From: Truepera sp.
GTDB lineage: Bacteria > Deinococcota > Deinococci > Deinococcales > Trueperaceae
NCBI GenBank assembly: GCA_032027045.1
Contig: JAVSMU010000001.1
Location: forward strand, 2,800,783 to 2,864,782
Length of the DNA: 64,000 nucleotides
Direction of reading: 5' to 3'
This document shows positions 52,548 through 61,860 of this stretch, in pieces (the stretch's first letter is position 1; the number at the start of each line of letters is the position of its first letter). Both the position numbers and the translations under genes were made by a program. Under the pieces are notes generated by a model. The model made no database searches. It saw only the letters and a list, made by a program, of their open reading frames with translations, and was not told where the DNA came from.

Positions 52548-53770
52548 TTCGCTACCGGCAGCCTGAGCGCCATGCTCAGCGACACGGTGGCCAACACCAT
52601 GCTCACGGCCACGGCCGGCAACAGCACGCGGTTACCGAGGAGGTCCATGATGGCGCCCACGGTGGCCGGCGCCAGGATCGCGGCCGCGGCGCCGAAAAGG
52701 TAGTACATGCCGGTGTAGAAACCCACGTGCTCGTCGCCCCCCTTGTTGACGACCAACGGGTAGGCGGGCACCAGAACGAGCGCCCAGGAGGCGCCGCCAA
52801 GGCCCAGCCAGATAGACAGGCTGGTGGGCACGGCGGTGAACGCGGCTATCAGCATCCAGAGGGCGAGCAGCGCGGCGCCCACGCGCATGACGTTGGGCTC
52901 GCCGAAGCGCCTGGCGAGCCGGCCGGCGGGCAGCGCCATCACGACGAACCCCGCAATGGTGATGCCCATGATGATCCCCGAGTCGCCTCCGGATAAGCCG
53001 AACTCCTCGGTGGCGAACGTGCTGAACTGCGCCTCGAGAGCGGAGTAGCCGAAGAACGCGAAGAACACGGCTGTCAGGATGAGCAACACGCCGCCCTGCC
53101 GCTGGCGGAAGAGGCTCGCGACGTCTTTCAGGAGGGCACCGAGCACCGGCGCATCGTCCTGAATGACGCCAGCCTCGACGTAGGCCGGGTGCGACCGCGT
53201 GGACGCCCACACGGCGAACAGCGCCGCCAGCGTGACGGCGCCGGCCACGGCGAAGGGGAACCAGAGCGCGATTTCGGCCATTGGCGCCAGGATGAGGAGC
53301 CCCAGGGCCCCGCCGACCGCCCCCAGCATGACCAGCACGGCGTTGGCCTGCGGCCGGCCGGCCGGAGCCACGTGGTCGGGCATGAGGGCCGCCAGGGGCG
53401 CCCTGAACGCTGTCATCGCCAGCAGGAAGACGACGTCCACGGCCATGAGCGTCCAGAACGAGGCCTTCGCGAAGGGCAGGGCAGCGAACAGAACGGCCGC
53501 CAGTGGCATGCTCACCAGCAGGAACGGCAGGCGCCGGCCCAGCGGCCCGTCGATCCGGTCGGACCAGACGCCGATGATGGGCACCAGGATGAGGCCCAAG
53601 ACGTTGTCGAGGCCCATGATGGCCCCGCGCATGCCGCTCGAGGCCAGGAACTCGCGCAGCAGCAGCGGCATGAAGATGTTGTAGAGGCCCCAGGTGATGG
53701 CGAGGCTGGCCGCCCCCACGCCGAGGCCGAGCAGCTGCCAGTGGTTGAGGCCCGTGTAAGGCCGCTTCAA
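52538..53770 (-). CDS. MFS transporter, SLC45/sucrose-type
   Basis: A 410-residue transporter with 12 predicted helices. The motif GVWSDRIDGPLGRRLPFLLVSMP between helices 2 and 3 resembles the W-S-D-R-x5-G-R-R-x-P motif of SLC45/plant sucrose-H+ symporters, so a disaccharide is a possible substrate. The TTG start at 53770 overlaps the mrpG stop (TTGA), which makes it the seventh gene of the mrp operon. Coupling of a sugar/proton symporter to an Mrp antiporter operon is unusual. The 3' end lies inside the bidirectional terminator hairpin. Confidence 0.8.
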   Translation of the reverse strand: MKRPYTGLNHWQLLGLGVGAASLAITWGLYNIFMPLLLREFLASSGMRGAIMGLDNVLGLILVPIIGVWSDRIDGPLGRRLPFLLVSMPLAAVLFAALPFAKASFWTLMAVDVVFLLAMTAFRAPLAALMPDHVAPAGRPQANAVLVMLGAVGGALGLLILAPMAEIALWFPFAVAGAVTLAALFAVWASTRSHPAYVEAGVIQDDAPVLGALLKDVASLFRQRQGGVLLILTAVFFAFFGYSALEAQFSTFATEEFGLSGGDSGIIMGITIAGFVVMALPAGRLARRFGEPNVMRVGAALLALWMLIAAFTAVPTSLSIWLGLGGASWALVLVPAYPLVVNKGGDEHVGFYTGMYYLFGAAAAILAPATVGAIMDLLGNRVLLPAVAVSMVLATVSLSMALRLPVAKAA

Positions 53771-54231
53771 GGGGTGTCCTCGCTGGGGTCGGGTGGCCTC
53801 GCGGCCGAGCCACGACCGGGCGGGCGCCGCGCCGCTTCCTCCATCGCCTCCGCAAGCTCCCGGGCCTTGCGCTGCTGCTCGATGTCCGCGTCCCCGACCT
53901 GCACGCGGGCGCCGAACGCCAACGAACGGTCGCGAGAGAGCGCGGCGCGTGCCAGCAGCATGGCCGTCACGGGGTTGACCAGCGGGATGAAGACCATGAC
54001 GAGCAGGGCCTTGGGCATGAACCGCCCCTCGACCAGGGAGAAGTAGACGAGGCTCGCGAGCAGGATGCTCGACGCTCCCATGGTGGGCGCGATGGTGGCG
54101 GGGTGCGCACGCTCGTAGAACGAGCGCAGCCTGAGCATGCCGAACGATCCGATCACGACTAGCATGCCGCCCAGGAGAGCAAGCGCGACCACCAGCGCGG
54201 CGGCCCACAGGGGCAGATCGGCGCCGGTCAC
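53767..54231 (-). CDS. mrpG: Na+/H+ antiporter subunit MrpG
   Basis: Small membrane subunit (154 residues) with three helices; FGMLRLRSFYERAHPATIAPTMGASSILLAS matches the MrpG/MnhG signature. The C-terminal ~50 residues are a charged tail (DIEQQRKARELAEAMEEAARR) longer than usual. GTG 54231 overlaps the mrpF stop (GTGA) and its own stop overlaps the MFS gene start (TTGA). Confidence 0.9.
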   Translation of the reverse strand: MTGADLPLWAAALVVALALLGGMLVVIGSFGMLRLRSFYERAHPATIAPTMGASSILLASLVYFSLVEGRFMPKALLVMVFIPLVNPVTAMLLARAALSRDRSLAFGARVQVGDADIEQQRKARELAEAMEEAARRPPGRGSAARPPDPSEDTP

Positions 54232-54512
54232 TCGATCACCTCGCCGCGCATGAGGAACTTGGCGAGCGCCGCGCTGCTCGCGAACCCCAGCAGGGTCATG
54301 ACCAGGGCGGCCTCGAGGTACGCCGCGTCGGACACGCGCACGCCGAACAGGACCGCCTGGAGGGCGCCGTTCAGGTACAGGGCGTCGAACGCCAACACCC
54401 GGTCCTGCGCGCGCGGCCCTCTGAACAAACGCGCCGCCGCCAACACGAACGCGACGCTCAGTAGCGCGTGCGCCACCACGAGCCCCCAGTGCAGCAGACC
54501 GGCGGCCGTCAC
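54228..54512 (-). CDS. mrpF: Na+/H+ antiporter subunit MrpF
   Basis: A 94-residue subunit with three helices; RLFRGPRAQDRVLAFDALYLNGALQAVLFG is the MrpF signature (D-R-V-x-A-x-D). The GTG start overlaps the mrpE stop (GTGA). The longer frame upstream is out of family. Confidence 0.9.
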   Translation of the reverse strand: MTAAGLLHWGLVVAHALLSVAFVLAAARLFRGPRAQDRVLAFDALYLNGALQAVLFGVRVSDAAYLEAALVMTLLGFASSAALAKFLMRGEVIE

Positions 54513-54991
54513 TCGAACACCTCGTGCAGGCAGCGTTCGTAGCGGTGCTTGATCGTGTGAACCCAAGCGTCGTGATCGAGCAGGTCCAGGACGTGGATGG
54601 TCACGACGTTCGACTGCTTGTCGTAGGCCGCCCAGAAAGTGCCAGGGGTGGCGGTGATGATGGCGGCCAGGGCCGCCAGGGCTGCCGGGCTGCTGATGTC
54701 GAGGGGCACGTTGACGAACTCCGAGCGCAGTCCGTTCCGGCTGCGGCCGAGCGTTATCGCGATGACCGCGAAGTTCGAGCGCGTGACGTCGTACAAGACG
54801 AGGAAGAGGAGCCTCAGCGCCACCAGCGGCCGCCTGATGCGAGGCGGTGCCTGGACCGCGAGGCGCGAGAGGAGCAGCCCGAGCACCAAGGCGGTGGCCA
54901 CGTCGAGGGGCGCCAACGACTCCTGCAGGAGCAGCCACGTCGCCGCCAGGCCGAGCGCCAGTAGCGGGTAGGGAACCAGGCGCCTCATCAT
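54509..54991 (-). CDS. mrpE: Na+/H+ antiporter subunit MrpE
   Basis: A 160-residue subunit: two N-terminal helices, RLLFLVLYDVTRSNFAVIAITLG, then the soluble part ITATPGTFWAAYDKQSNVVTIHVLDL, matching MrpE. The two ATG codons at 54991 and 54988 overlap the mrpD stop. Confidence 0.9.
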   Translation of the reverse strand: MMRRLVPYPLLALGLAATWLLLQESLAPLDVATALVLGLLLSRLAVQAPPRIRRPLVALRLLFLVLYDVTRSNFAVIAITLGRSRNGLRSEFVNVPLDISSPAALAALAAIITATPGTFWAAYDKQSNVVTIHVLDLLDHDAWVHTIKHRYERCLHEVFE

Positions 54992-56658
54992 GGCTCGGCA
55001 CCCGGCCGTTCGGGGCCGCCCGGCAGTCCGGGGCCGCCCGGCCGTTCGGGGCCGCCCGAGCCAAGGACGGCCTCCACGTAACCCGCGGGGCCCTGCAGGC
55101 CCGTGGCAGCGGTGTAGCGCATTGCGGGCTGGGCGAACACCGCCAGGGCCACGAGAAGCGCCACGAGGAGCGCGACCGGCACGGCCTCGAACGGGCGCAC
55201 GGCGGCGGGAGCGAGGTCGGGGTCCGCCCAGAACCGGTTGACGCCCTCGCGCATCAGGGCGATGAGCGTGGCGAAGCCTGCCAGCGTGACGACCCCGATG
55301 ACCCACCACGCCAGCGCGGCCGGCGCGTTGCCGTAGCCGCCCGCGCCGGTCTCGAGCGCCGCCTTGAAGATCGCGAACTTGGCGATGAAGCCGGAGAGGG
55401 GCGGGAGGCCCACGAGCTGCAGCGCCACGAAGAAGAAGGCCGCCCCGACCAACGTGGTGGTGAGAGGCAGCGCCACGCCGCGCTCCACCCCCTCGAACTC
55501 GTCGCGCAGTTGCGTCTCGTAATCGTCGGAGAACACCGGCTCGAACGTGGCCAAGGCCTCGCCGTGCTGGCGGGTGACCAGCTCGCACAGCAAGAAGACG
55601 ACGCCGATGCCCAGGGTGGAGCCCACGAGGTAGTAGAGCGCGCCGGAGACGACCGTGGCGTCGCCGGAGGCGATGACGGCCAGGAGCGTGCCGGACGAGA
55701 CGAGCGTGAGGTAGCCCGCGATCCGGGGCAGCTCGCGGCTCCCGAGGACACCCAGCGTGCCGAAGACCACCGTGGCGAGGCCCAGGTAGAGGAGCCACGA
55801 GCTGCCGAACAGCGCCAGCGCCTGCCCCTCCGGCCACAGCAGCGTGCTGAGGCGCAAGATGACGTACACGCCCACCTTGGTCATGACCGCGAAGATGGCC
55901 GCGACGGGCGCGGCGGCGGCGCTGTAGGTGGTGGGCAGCCAGAAGGAGAGGGGCCAGGCGCCCGACTTCACGAGGAACGCCACGCCGAGCACCGACAGCC
56001 CGGCCTTGAGGAGCAGCAGATCGTCCGCGCCCAGGGTGCTCGCCTTGACGGCGAGATCGGCCATGTTGAGGGTGCCGGTGAGCGCGTACACGAGGCTCAC
56101 GCCCACGAGGAAGGCCATGGAGGCGACCAGGTTGATGGCCACGTAGTGCAGGCCGGCCTTCACGCGGCGCTTGCCGCCGCCATGCAGGAGCAGCCCGTAG
56201 GACGCGGCCAGCAGGACCTCGAAGAAGACGTAGAGGTTGAACAGGTCCCCGGTCAGGAAGGCGCCCGAGAGCCCCATGAGCAGCAGCAGGTAGAGGGTGT
56301 GGAAGCGCGGGCCGAGCACCGCCCAACGCCCCAGCGCGTAGACCATCCCGGCGGCGCCCAGCAGGTTGGCCACCAGGACCATGAGCACGGCCAGGCGGTC
56401 CGCCACCAGGACGATGCCGAAGGGCGCGGGCCAGCTGCCGAGGCGGTAGACGACGATCTCGGGCGTCGACGGATCGCCCACCAGCAGCAGGAGGCGCACC
56501 GCGGCCGCCAGCGTCAGCAGGACGGCGGCCAGGCTGATGACGCCCTTGGCGCGGCGCCGCCGCTCGTCCAGCAGGAGCAGCAGAGCGCCCGCGACCAGCG
56601 GCAGCAGGATGGGAAGAACGGCGAGGTGCGTCTGGAGCGCGGTGGAGAGGGCGGTCAT
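54988..56658 (-). CDS. mrpD: Na+/H+ antiporter subunit MrpD
   Basis: A proton-channel subunit related to Complex I ND2/ND4/ND5, 556 residues and ~14 helices. The Proton_antipo_M domain (~130-430) includes GAWPLSFWLPTTYSAAAAPVAAIFAVMTKVGVY, with the conserved Lys. It overlaps mrpC (ATGA) and mrpE. With MrpA it forms the two antiport modules. Confidence 0.92.
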   Translation of the reverse strand: MTALSTALQTHLAVLPILLPLVAGALLLLLDERRRRAKGVISLAAVLLTLAAAVRLLLLVGDPSTPEIVVYRLGSWPAPFGIVLVADRLAVLMVLVANLLGAAGMVYALGRWAVLGPRFHTLYLLLLMGLSGAFLTGDLFNLYVFFEVLLAASYGLLLHGGGKRRVKAGLHYVAINLVASMAFLVGVSLVYALTGTLNMADLAVKASTLGADDLLLLKAGLSVLGVAFLVKSGAWPLSFWLPTTYSAAAAPVAAIFAVMTKVGVYVILRLSTLLWPEGQALALFGSSWLLYLGLATVVFGTLGVLGSRELPRIAGYLTLVSSGTLLAVIASGDATVVSGALYYLVGSTLGIGVVFLLCELVTRQHGEALATFEPVFSDDYETQLRDEFEGVERGVALPLTTTLVGAAFFFVALQLVGLPPLSGFIAKFAIFKAALETGAGGYGNAPAALAWWVIGVVTLAGFATLIALMREGVNRFWADPDLAPAAVRPFEAVPVALLVALLVALAVFAQPAMRYTAATGLQGPAGYVEAVLGSGGPERPGGPGLPGGPERPGAEP

Positions 56659-56993
56659 GCGGCGCCTTCGTCGCCATCGACGTGGTCGTTGCCGGTCAGC
56701 CCGCGGGCGGCCAGCAGCACGACGAGGAACAGCGCGGTCATGGAGAAGCTGATGACTATCGAGGTGAGCACCAGGGCCTGCGGCACGGGGTCGGCGAACT
56801 TCTCCGGGTCGGCGCCCACCGCCAGGACCGGAGCCCCTCCCACCACCACACGACCCATGGCGAGGATGAAGAGGTTGACGGCGTAGGTCAAGAGCGAGAG
56901 CCCGATGATCACCTGGAAGGTGCGCGGGCGCAGCACGAGGTAGACCCCCGCGGCGGCGAGCGCGCCGAGCCCGACCGCCACCACGACCTCCAT
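56655..56993 (-). CDS. mrpC: Na+/H+ antiporter subunit MrpC
   Basis: A 112-residue NuoK-like subunit with three helices. The signature GVYLVLRPRTFQVIIGLSLLTYAVNLFILAMGR is followed by DPVPQALVLTSIVISFSMTALFLV, typical of MrpC/MnhC. ATG 56993 overlaps the mrpAB stop (TGATG). Confidence 0.92.
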   Translation of the reverse strand: MEVVVAVGLGALAAAGVYLVLRPRTFQVIIGLSLLTYAVNLFILAMGRVVVGGAPVLAVGADPEKFADPVPQALVLTSIVISFSMTALFLVVLLAARGLTGNDHVDGDEGAA

Positions 56994-59900
56994 CAGCCGC
57001 CCCCGCCCGTGCCGTTGGCGCCGGGTGTATCGGCCGCCGCGCCGCTCGGCTCGTCGGCAGGTTCGATGACGCGCGGTTTGCGGATCGACTGGTGCGCCAA
57101 CGCGATGAGCATGAGCACGGTGGCGCCGATCACCAGAGCGAACACTCCGAGGTCGAAGAGCGTGGCCGAGGCGACGGGTAAGCGGCCCAGGTAGGGGATG
57201 TCCAGGTAGGAGTGCGCCGAGGTGAGGAACGGCCGGCCGAAGAGCCACGCGGCCACGCCCGTGGCCGCCGCGAGGAGGAGGCCCAAACCCATCCAGCGCA
57301 GCGGCAGGACCCGCAGCCGCTCCTCCACCCAGCGGGTTCCGCGCGCCATGTACTGGACGATGAAGGCGATCGCCAAGGTGACCCCGGCCGCGAAGCCCCC
57401 GCCCGGCTGGTCGTGGCCGCGCAGGAAGAGGTGGACGGCGAACAGCGCCACGAGGGGGAAGAGCAGGTGCATGACCACGCGGGGCACGAACAGGTAGTCG
57501 GTGGCCGTGTCGCCCACCTCCCGGCCCTCGAGCGCCGCATCGTGGGCCGCCTGGCGCCGCTGCTGGCGGGTGCTGCCGACGAGCTCGCGCGCGGGCCTGA
57601 AGCGCCTGAGCAGCGCGAAGACGGTCAGCGCCACCACGGCCAACACCGTGATCTCACCCAGCGTGTCGAACCCGCGGAAGTCGACGAGGATGACGTTGAC
57701 GACGTTGCGCCCGCCGCCACCCCCATAGGCGTTGGCGATGAAGAACTTGCCGATGCCGCCGTTCGCGGGCCGCGTCATGGCGGCCAGCGACAGGCCGGCC
57801 ATGCCGGCGCCGACGACGAGCGCCAGGGCGAGGTCGCGGCCACGGCGCGTGAAAGCGCGGGCGCGGCTACGGCGCGTGAAAGCGCTGGCGCGCCGGACCT
57901 CAGTGCGGGCCCCTTCGCCCACGGCCTGCGGGTCGCGCCGCGGCAACCAGCGCAGGCCCAGGAGGAGGAGCACGGTGGTCACGATCTCGACCAGCAACTG
58001 CGTGACGGCCAGGTCGGGCGCCGACAGCCACACGAACGTGAGGCACACGGCCAAGCCGGCCCCGCCCAGGAGGATGACGGCGGCGAGGCGGTGGAACTTG
58101 GCGAGGTACGCCGCGCCCACCGCGCACAAGGCGCCGAACACCCAGACCACGAGGAACGGCCAGGAGAACGCCGTCAGCGGCACCCCTCCCAGCATGGCCA
58201 CCCTCTCCGGCCCGGTGAACGCCTGGTACAAGAACGGCGCCCCGCCCGCCAGCAGCGCGGCGGCGACGACCAGGAAGAGTTGCGGCTGCAGCCGCCTGGT
58301 GCCGAGGAAGCGCACGGCGGCGGCCGAACCCACCACCAGGCCCTCCATGGCGCGGTCGAACACCTGCCGGGCCCGCGCGCGCTCCGCCCACGGGCGCTCG
58401 CGCTGCTCGCGGTTGGCGAGGCGGCGGTAGAGCGCCACGTACAGCGCCGTGCCCAACGCCATGGCCACTAGGGAGAGCAGGAAGGCGGGCGTGAAGCCGT
58501 GCCACAGCTCGAGGTGGTAGTCGGGCGTCCTGGCGCCCAGCACCGCCACCACGGCCGAGCGCAGCAGCGGCCCCACCGACATGGCGGGAAGGATCCCCAC
58601 CAGCAAGCAGACGGCGACTAGCAACTCGATGGGCAGGCGCATCCAGGCCACTGGCTCGTGCGGCCGCCTGGGCAGGTCCTTGGCCTCGGGCCCAAAGAAG
58701 ACCTGGTGGATGAACCTCACCGAGTAGAGGACGCTGAACGCGCTGCCGAGCGTGGCGAAGAGCGGCAAGAGCCGGTCGAAGACGGAGCCCGAGTGGAACT
58801 CCAGCGTCTCGGTGAGGAACATCTCCTTGGAGAGGAAGCCGTTGAGGAGGGGGATGCCGGCCATGGCCGCCGCGGCCACCATGGCCAGCGTGCCCGTCAG
58901 CGGCATGTGCCTCAGGAGGCCGCTCAGGCGCCGCACGTCGCGGGTGCCCGTCTCGTGGTCGATGACGCCCGCCGCCATGAACAGCGAGGCCTTGAACGTG
59001 GCGTGGTTGAGGGTGTGGAAGATGGCCGCGACGGCGGCGGCCGGGGTGGAGAGGCCGAGCAGGAGGGTGATGAGGCCTAAGTGGCTGATGGTCGAGTGCG
59101 CCAAGATACCCTTGAGGTCGTTCTGGAACGTGGCCCTGACGGCGCCCAGCATGAAAGTGACGAGGCCCGCCAGGCTGACGGTGTAGTACCAGGTGTCGTT
59201 CCCGGCCAGCACGGGCCACAGGCGGATCATCAGGTAGATGCCCGCCTTGACCATGGTGGCCGAGTGCAGGTAGGCCGACACGGGCGTGGGCGCCGCCATG
59301 GCGTGCGGCAGCCAGAACTGCAGCGGGAACTGCGCGCTCTTGGCGAACGCGCCCACCAGCAGGAAGAGGATGGCGGGCGTGAGCAGGGGGCTGGCCGCGA
59401 GGACGTCGCGAGAGGCCAGCACGGTGCCCACGTCGAAGCTGCCGACCACGTGGCCGATGATGAGCACGCCCACCAGCAGGAAGAAGCCGCCCAGGCCGGT
59501 GACCGCCAGGGCCATGCGGGCCCCGCCGCGAGCGTTCTCGTTGTGGTGCCAGTAGCCGATCAGGAGGAACGAGAGTAGGCTCGTGAGTTCCCAGAACAGG
59601 ACGAGCTGCACGAGGTTGCCCGACAGCACGAGCCCGAGCATCGAGCCCATGAAGGCCAGCAGGTACGAGAAGAAGCGCGGCACGGGGTCCTCGGGCGCCA
59701 TGTAGTAGCGCGCGTACAGCACCACCAGGGCGCCTATGCCCGTGATGAGCAGCACGAAAAGCCAGCTCAGGCCGTCGAGGCGCCAGGTGAGCTCGAGCCC
59801 GATGTCGGGCAGCCAGTGCCACGTCTGCTCGAGCACGCGGGCGTCGGTGACGCCCTGGTAGAGCCACGCCGCCAGGCCCACACCGGCCAGCGCGGTCGCG

Positions 59901-60013
59901 CCGGCAAGCCCCGCCGCTGCGTTGCGCGCGTGGCGCGGAAGCAGCAGGACGAGGGCGCTGACGACGAATGGCGCCAGGGCCAGCACTGGTAATAGGGTCG
60001 CGTCTACGGTCAT
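56993..60013 (-). CDS. mrpA: Na+/H+ antiporter subunit MrpA fused to MrpB
   Basis: A 1006-residue fusion. Residues ~1-780 are MrpA: ND5-like domain (AKSAQFPLQFWLPHAMAAPTPVSAYLHSATMVKAGIYLMIR, THATFKASLFMAAGVIDHETGTRD-type motifs near 340) and the DUF4040/MbhE region (VNVILVDFRGFDTLGEITVLAVVAL, ~745-770). Residues ~800-1000 are MrpB (FLRGHDQPGGGFAAGVTLAIAFIVQYMARGT). The fused A/B form is known in PhaAB-type Mrp complexes. ATG 60013 is chosen because the MTVDATLLPVLALAPF start matches the family; the frame is open to 60385. It is the first gene of mrpAB-C-D-E-F-G-MFS. Confidence 0.93.
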   Translation of the reverse strand: MTVDATLLPVLALAPFVVSALVLLLPRHARNAAAGLAGATALAGVGLAAWLYQGVTDARVLEQTWHWLPDIGLELTWRLDGLSWLFVLLITGIGALVVLYARYYMAPEDPVPRFFSYLLAFMGSMLGLVLSGNLVQLVLFWELTSLLSFLLIGYWHHNENARGGARMALAVTGLGGFFLLVGVLIIGHVVGSFDVGTVLASRDVLAASPLLTPAILFLLVGAFAKSAQFPLQFWLPHAMAAPTPVSAYLHSATMVKAGIYLMIRLWPVLAGNDTWYYTVSLAGLVTFMLGAVRATFQNDLKGILAHSTISHLGLITLLLGLSTPAAAVAAIFHTLNHATFKASLFMAAGVIDHETGTRDVRRLSGLLRHMPLTGTLAMVAAAAMAGIPLLNGFLSKEMFLTETLEFHSGSVFDRLLPLFATLGSAFSVLYSVRFIHQVFFGPEAKDLPRRPHEPVAWMRLPIELLVAVCLLVGILPAMSVGPLLRSAVVAVLGARTPDYHLELWHGFTPAFLLSLVAMALGTALYVALYRRLANREQRERPWAERARARQVFDRAMEGLVVGSAAAVRFLGTRRLQPQLFLVVAAALLAGGAPFLYQAFTGPERVAMLGGVPLTAFSWPFLVVWVFGALCAVGAAYLAKFHRLAAVILLGGAGLAVCLTFVWLSAPDLAVTQLLVEIVTTVLLLLGLRWLPRRDPQAVGEGARTEVRRASAFTRRSRARAFTRRGRDLALALVVGAGMAGLSLAAMTRPANGGIGKFFIANAYGGGGGRNVVNVILVDFRGFDTLGEITVLAVVALTVFALLRRFRPARELVGSTRQQRRQAAHDAALEGREVGDTATDYLFVPRVVMHLLFPLVALFAVHLFLRGHDQPGGGFAAGVTLAIAFIVQYMARGTRWVEERLRVLPLRWMGLGLLLAAATGVAAWLFGRPFLTSAHSYLDIPYLGRLPVASATLFDLGVFALVIGATVLMLIALAHQSIRKPRVIEPADEPSGAAADTPGANGTGGGG

Positions 60014-60128
60014 AAGGGGCGGCGGGCGCGAAACCCGGCTGCCCGGGTGCGGCGCCTCATCATAAGGGGAGGCTCCGACAACGGTGTAAGTGAAGTCCTG
60101 GCGCGGCGCGGTGGTATGTGTGAGCGCC

Positions 60129-61682
60129 ATGCCCTTCCTCCCACCCGACCTGGTAGCCACGCTCACCGACTTGGCGGACGCCACCCTCACCGGGAGCGGT
60201 GCACCCGGCCTTGGCCTCAGCGTCTTCACGCCCAGCGAGGTGGTGCTAGAGCGCGGCTTCGGCCTTCGCGACCGCGAGGCGCGCCTGCCCGTCACCCCCG
60301 GCACCATCTTCGGCGTGGCGAGCGTGACGAAGTCGTTCACCGCACTCACGGCGCTCGCGCTGCAGGAGCGCGGACTGTTGAGCATCGGCGACGACGTGCG
60401 GAGCTACTTCGACTTCGGCCGCCTCTGGTCGGAGGGCGAGGCGCCGCGTGTGGAGCACTTCTTAAGCCACACGAGTGGCCTGCCACCTACGCCCACCATG
60501 ACGTGGCTGCGCTACGCCAGCCAGGAGGACGACACCGTGGCGGCCGGGCCGACCCTGGGCGAGGCCAAGTTGACGCTGGTGCCGGGCGTGATGGGCATGG
60601 CGCCGCTGCCCACGGGGTCCCTCACGCTTGCTGGCTTGGAAGCCGCGGCGGCCGCGCTGGAAGATGGTGAGGCGCGCCGCCGCCTGGAGGCCCTCGCCGC
60701 CTTGGTTTCCGACTTCGCCGGCCTGGCGGGCTGGCTGGGGGAGAACGCGGCGCCGCTGGCGCCGCCGGGCGGGCTCTACTCCTACAGCAACGACGCCTTC
60801 TGCCTCGCGGGCGGGATCGTGGCGCGCGCCGCGGGCGCCCCCTTCGCCGCGGCCGTGGACCGCGAGGTGCTATTGCCTCTGGGGATGCGGCGCTCGCGCT
60901 TCGACCTGGGCGGCGTGCTGGCGGACGCCGATCACTCGACGCTCTACACCAAGGACGCCGCCGGCGCCGTGCGGCGCTCGCCGGCCTGGCAGACCACCGG
61001 CGTCATGCAGGGCGGGGGCATGCTCAAGTCCACGCTGGCCGACCTGCGCGTGTACGTGCGTCACCTCATGCGAGGCGGGCCCAAGGTGCGAGCCATGACA
61101 GCGCCGCGCGTGTCCAGCGCGCCAGGCGCGGCCTACGGCCTGGGCCTGGCGATCAACGAGGACCACCACGGCCTGCGGGTGGTGAAGCACGGCGGGAGCC
61201 TGAAGGGGGTGTCGAGCGCCATCGGATTCGTGCCCGAGCTGGGCGTGGGAGTGGTGGTCCTCTGCAACCTGGACGGCGTGCCGGCCGAGCAGCTCCTCAC
61301 GCGAGCGATCAACGCTTGCGCCGGGCTGCCGCTGGACGCGGCGGCCTACGAGCCCGAGCCCTTCCTGGCGGCCGCCGCCCCCGAAGCCGCCACATCGGGC
61401 CCCGACGACGGCGAGGCCACCCCGTCGGCCGCCGCCGAGCCATTCCTCGGCGAGTACCTCTCGGGCGAACCGTACGGGCGCCTGCGCCTCTACCGCACCG
61501 CGTCGGGCGAGCTGCGCGCTCAGGAAGGGTGGCCGAAGGTCGACCTTCCGGCGTTCGTGGCAGGCCCCGACGAGGTGGCGCTCGTGTATCCCGAGCGGCG
61601 CGCGCCCGTCAGACTGTTGAGGGACGAGCATGACGAGGTGTGGAGCGCCCAGGCGGGGCGCGTCATGCGGCGCCTCGGGTAA
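60129..61682 (+). CDS. Beta-lactamase-family serine hydrolase (class C/esterase type)
   Basis: A 517-residue protein with the penicillin-binding/class C fold. Catalytic S65-V-T-K68 (ASVTKSF), Y-S-N (GLYSYSNDAFC) and H-G-G (VVKHGGSLKG) are all present. A C-terminal ~90-residue domain of Ala-rich linker and small beta-barrel (EYLSGEPYGRLRLY) follows. No signal peptide is visible, so it is probably cytoplasmic and may be a peptidase or esterase rather than an antibiotic-hydrolysing enzyme. Divergent from the mrp operon. The start is taken at ATG 60129; the frame extends to 60090. Confidence 0.85.
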   Translation: MPFLPPDLVATLTDLADATLTGSGAPGLGLSVFTPSEVVLERGFGLRDREARLPVTPGTIFGVASVTKSFTALTALALQERGLLSIGDDVRSYFDFGRLWSEGEAPRVEHFLSHTSGLPPTPTMTWLRYASQEDDTVAAGPTLGEAKLTLVPGVMGMAPLPTGSLTLAGLEAAAAALEDGEARRRLEALAALVSDFAGLAGWLGENAAPLAPPGGLYSYSNDAFCLAGGIVARAAGAPFAAAVDREVLLPLGMRRSRFDLGGVLADADHSTLYTKDAAGAVRRSPAWQTTGVMQGGGMLKSTLADLRVYVRHLMRGGPKVRAMTAPRVSSAPGAAYGLGLAINEDHHGLRVVKHGGSLKGVSSAIGFVPELGVGVVVLCNLDGVPAEQLLTRAINACAGLPLDAAAYEPEPFLAAAAPEAATSGPDDGEATPSAAAEPFLGEYLSGEPYGRLRLYRTASGELRAQEGWPKVDLPAFVAGPDEVALVYPERRAPVRLLRDEHDEVWSAQAGRVMRRLG

Positions 61683-61722
61683 AGCGCGGGGCGCGCCGGC
61701 TTGGTTCGGGGGCACGCCGACC

Positions 61723-61860
61723 CGACTCCGTGCACGCCGGTCCGACTCCGTTTACTCCCGTCCGACTCCGTGCACACCGGTCCGACTCCGTGCGCTCCCG
61801 TCCGACTCCGTGCACGCCGGTCCGACTCCGTGTGCGCCAGCCCGACCCCGTGCCCGTGAC
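61723..61860 (+). repeat. 20-bp tandem repeat with 40-bp higher-order pattern, ~7 copies
   Basis: Units start CCGACTCCGT at 61723, 61743, 61763, 61783, 61803 and 61823, with a degenerate seventh. The second halves alternate between GCACGCCGGT-like and NNCTCCCGT-like forms, giving a 40-bp period. It lies between the beta-lactamase gene and the convergent secreted-protein gene. Confidence 0.8.

Noticed and set aside
60014-60385. N-terminal extension of MrpA
   Set aside because: The open frame upstream of ATG 60013 encodes a Ser/Arg-rich sequence unlike any MrpA and overlaps the divergent gene; the family start is at 60013.
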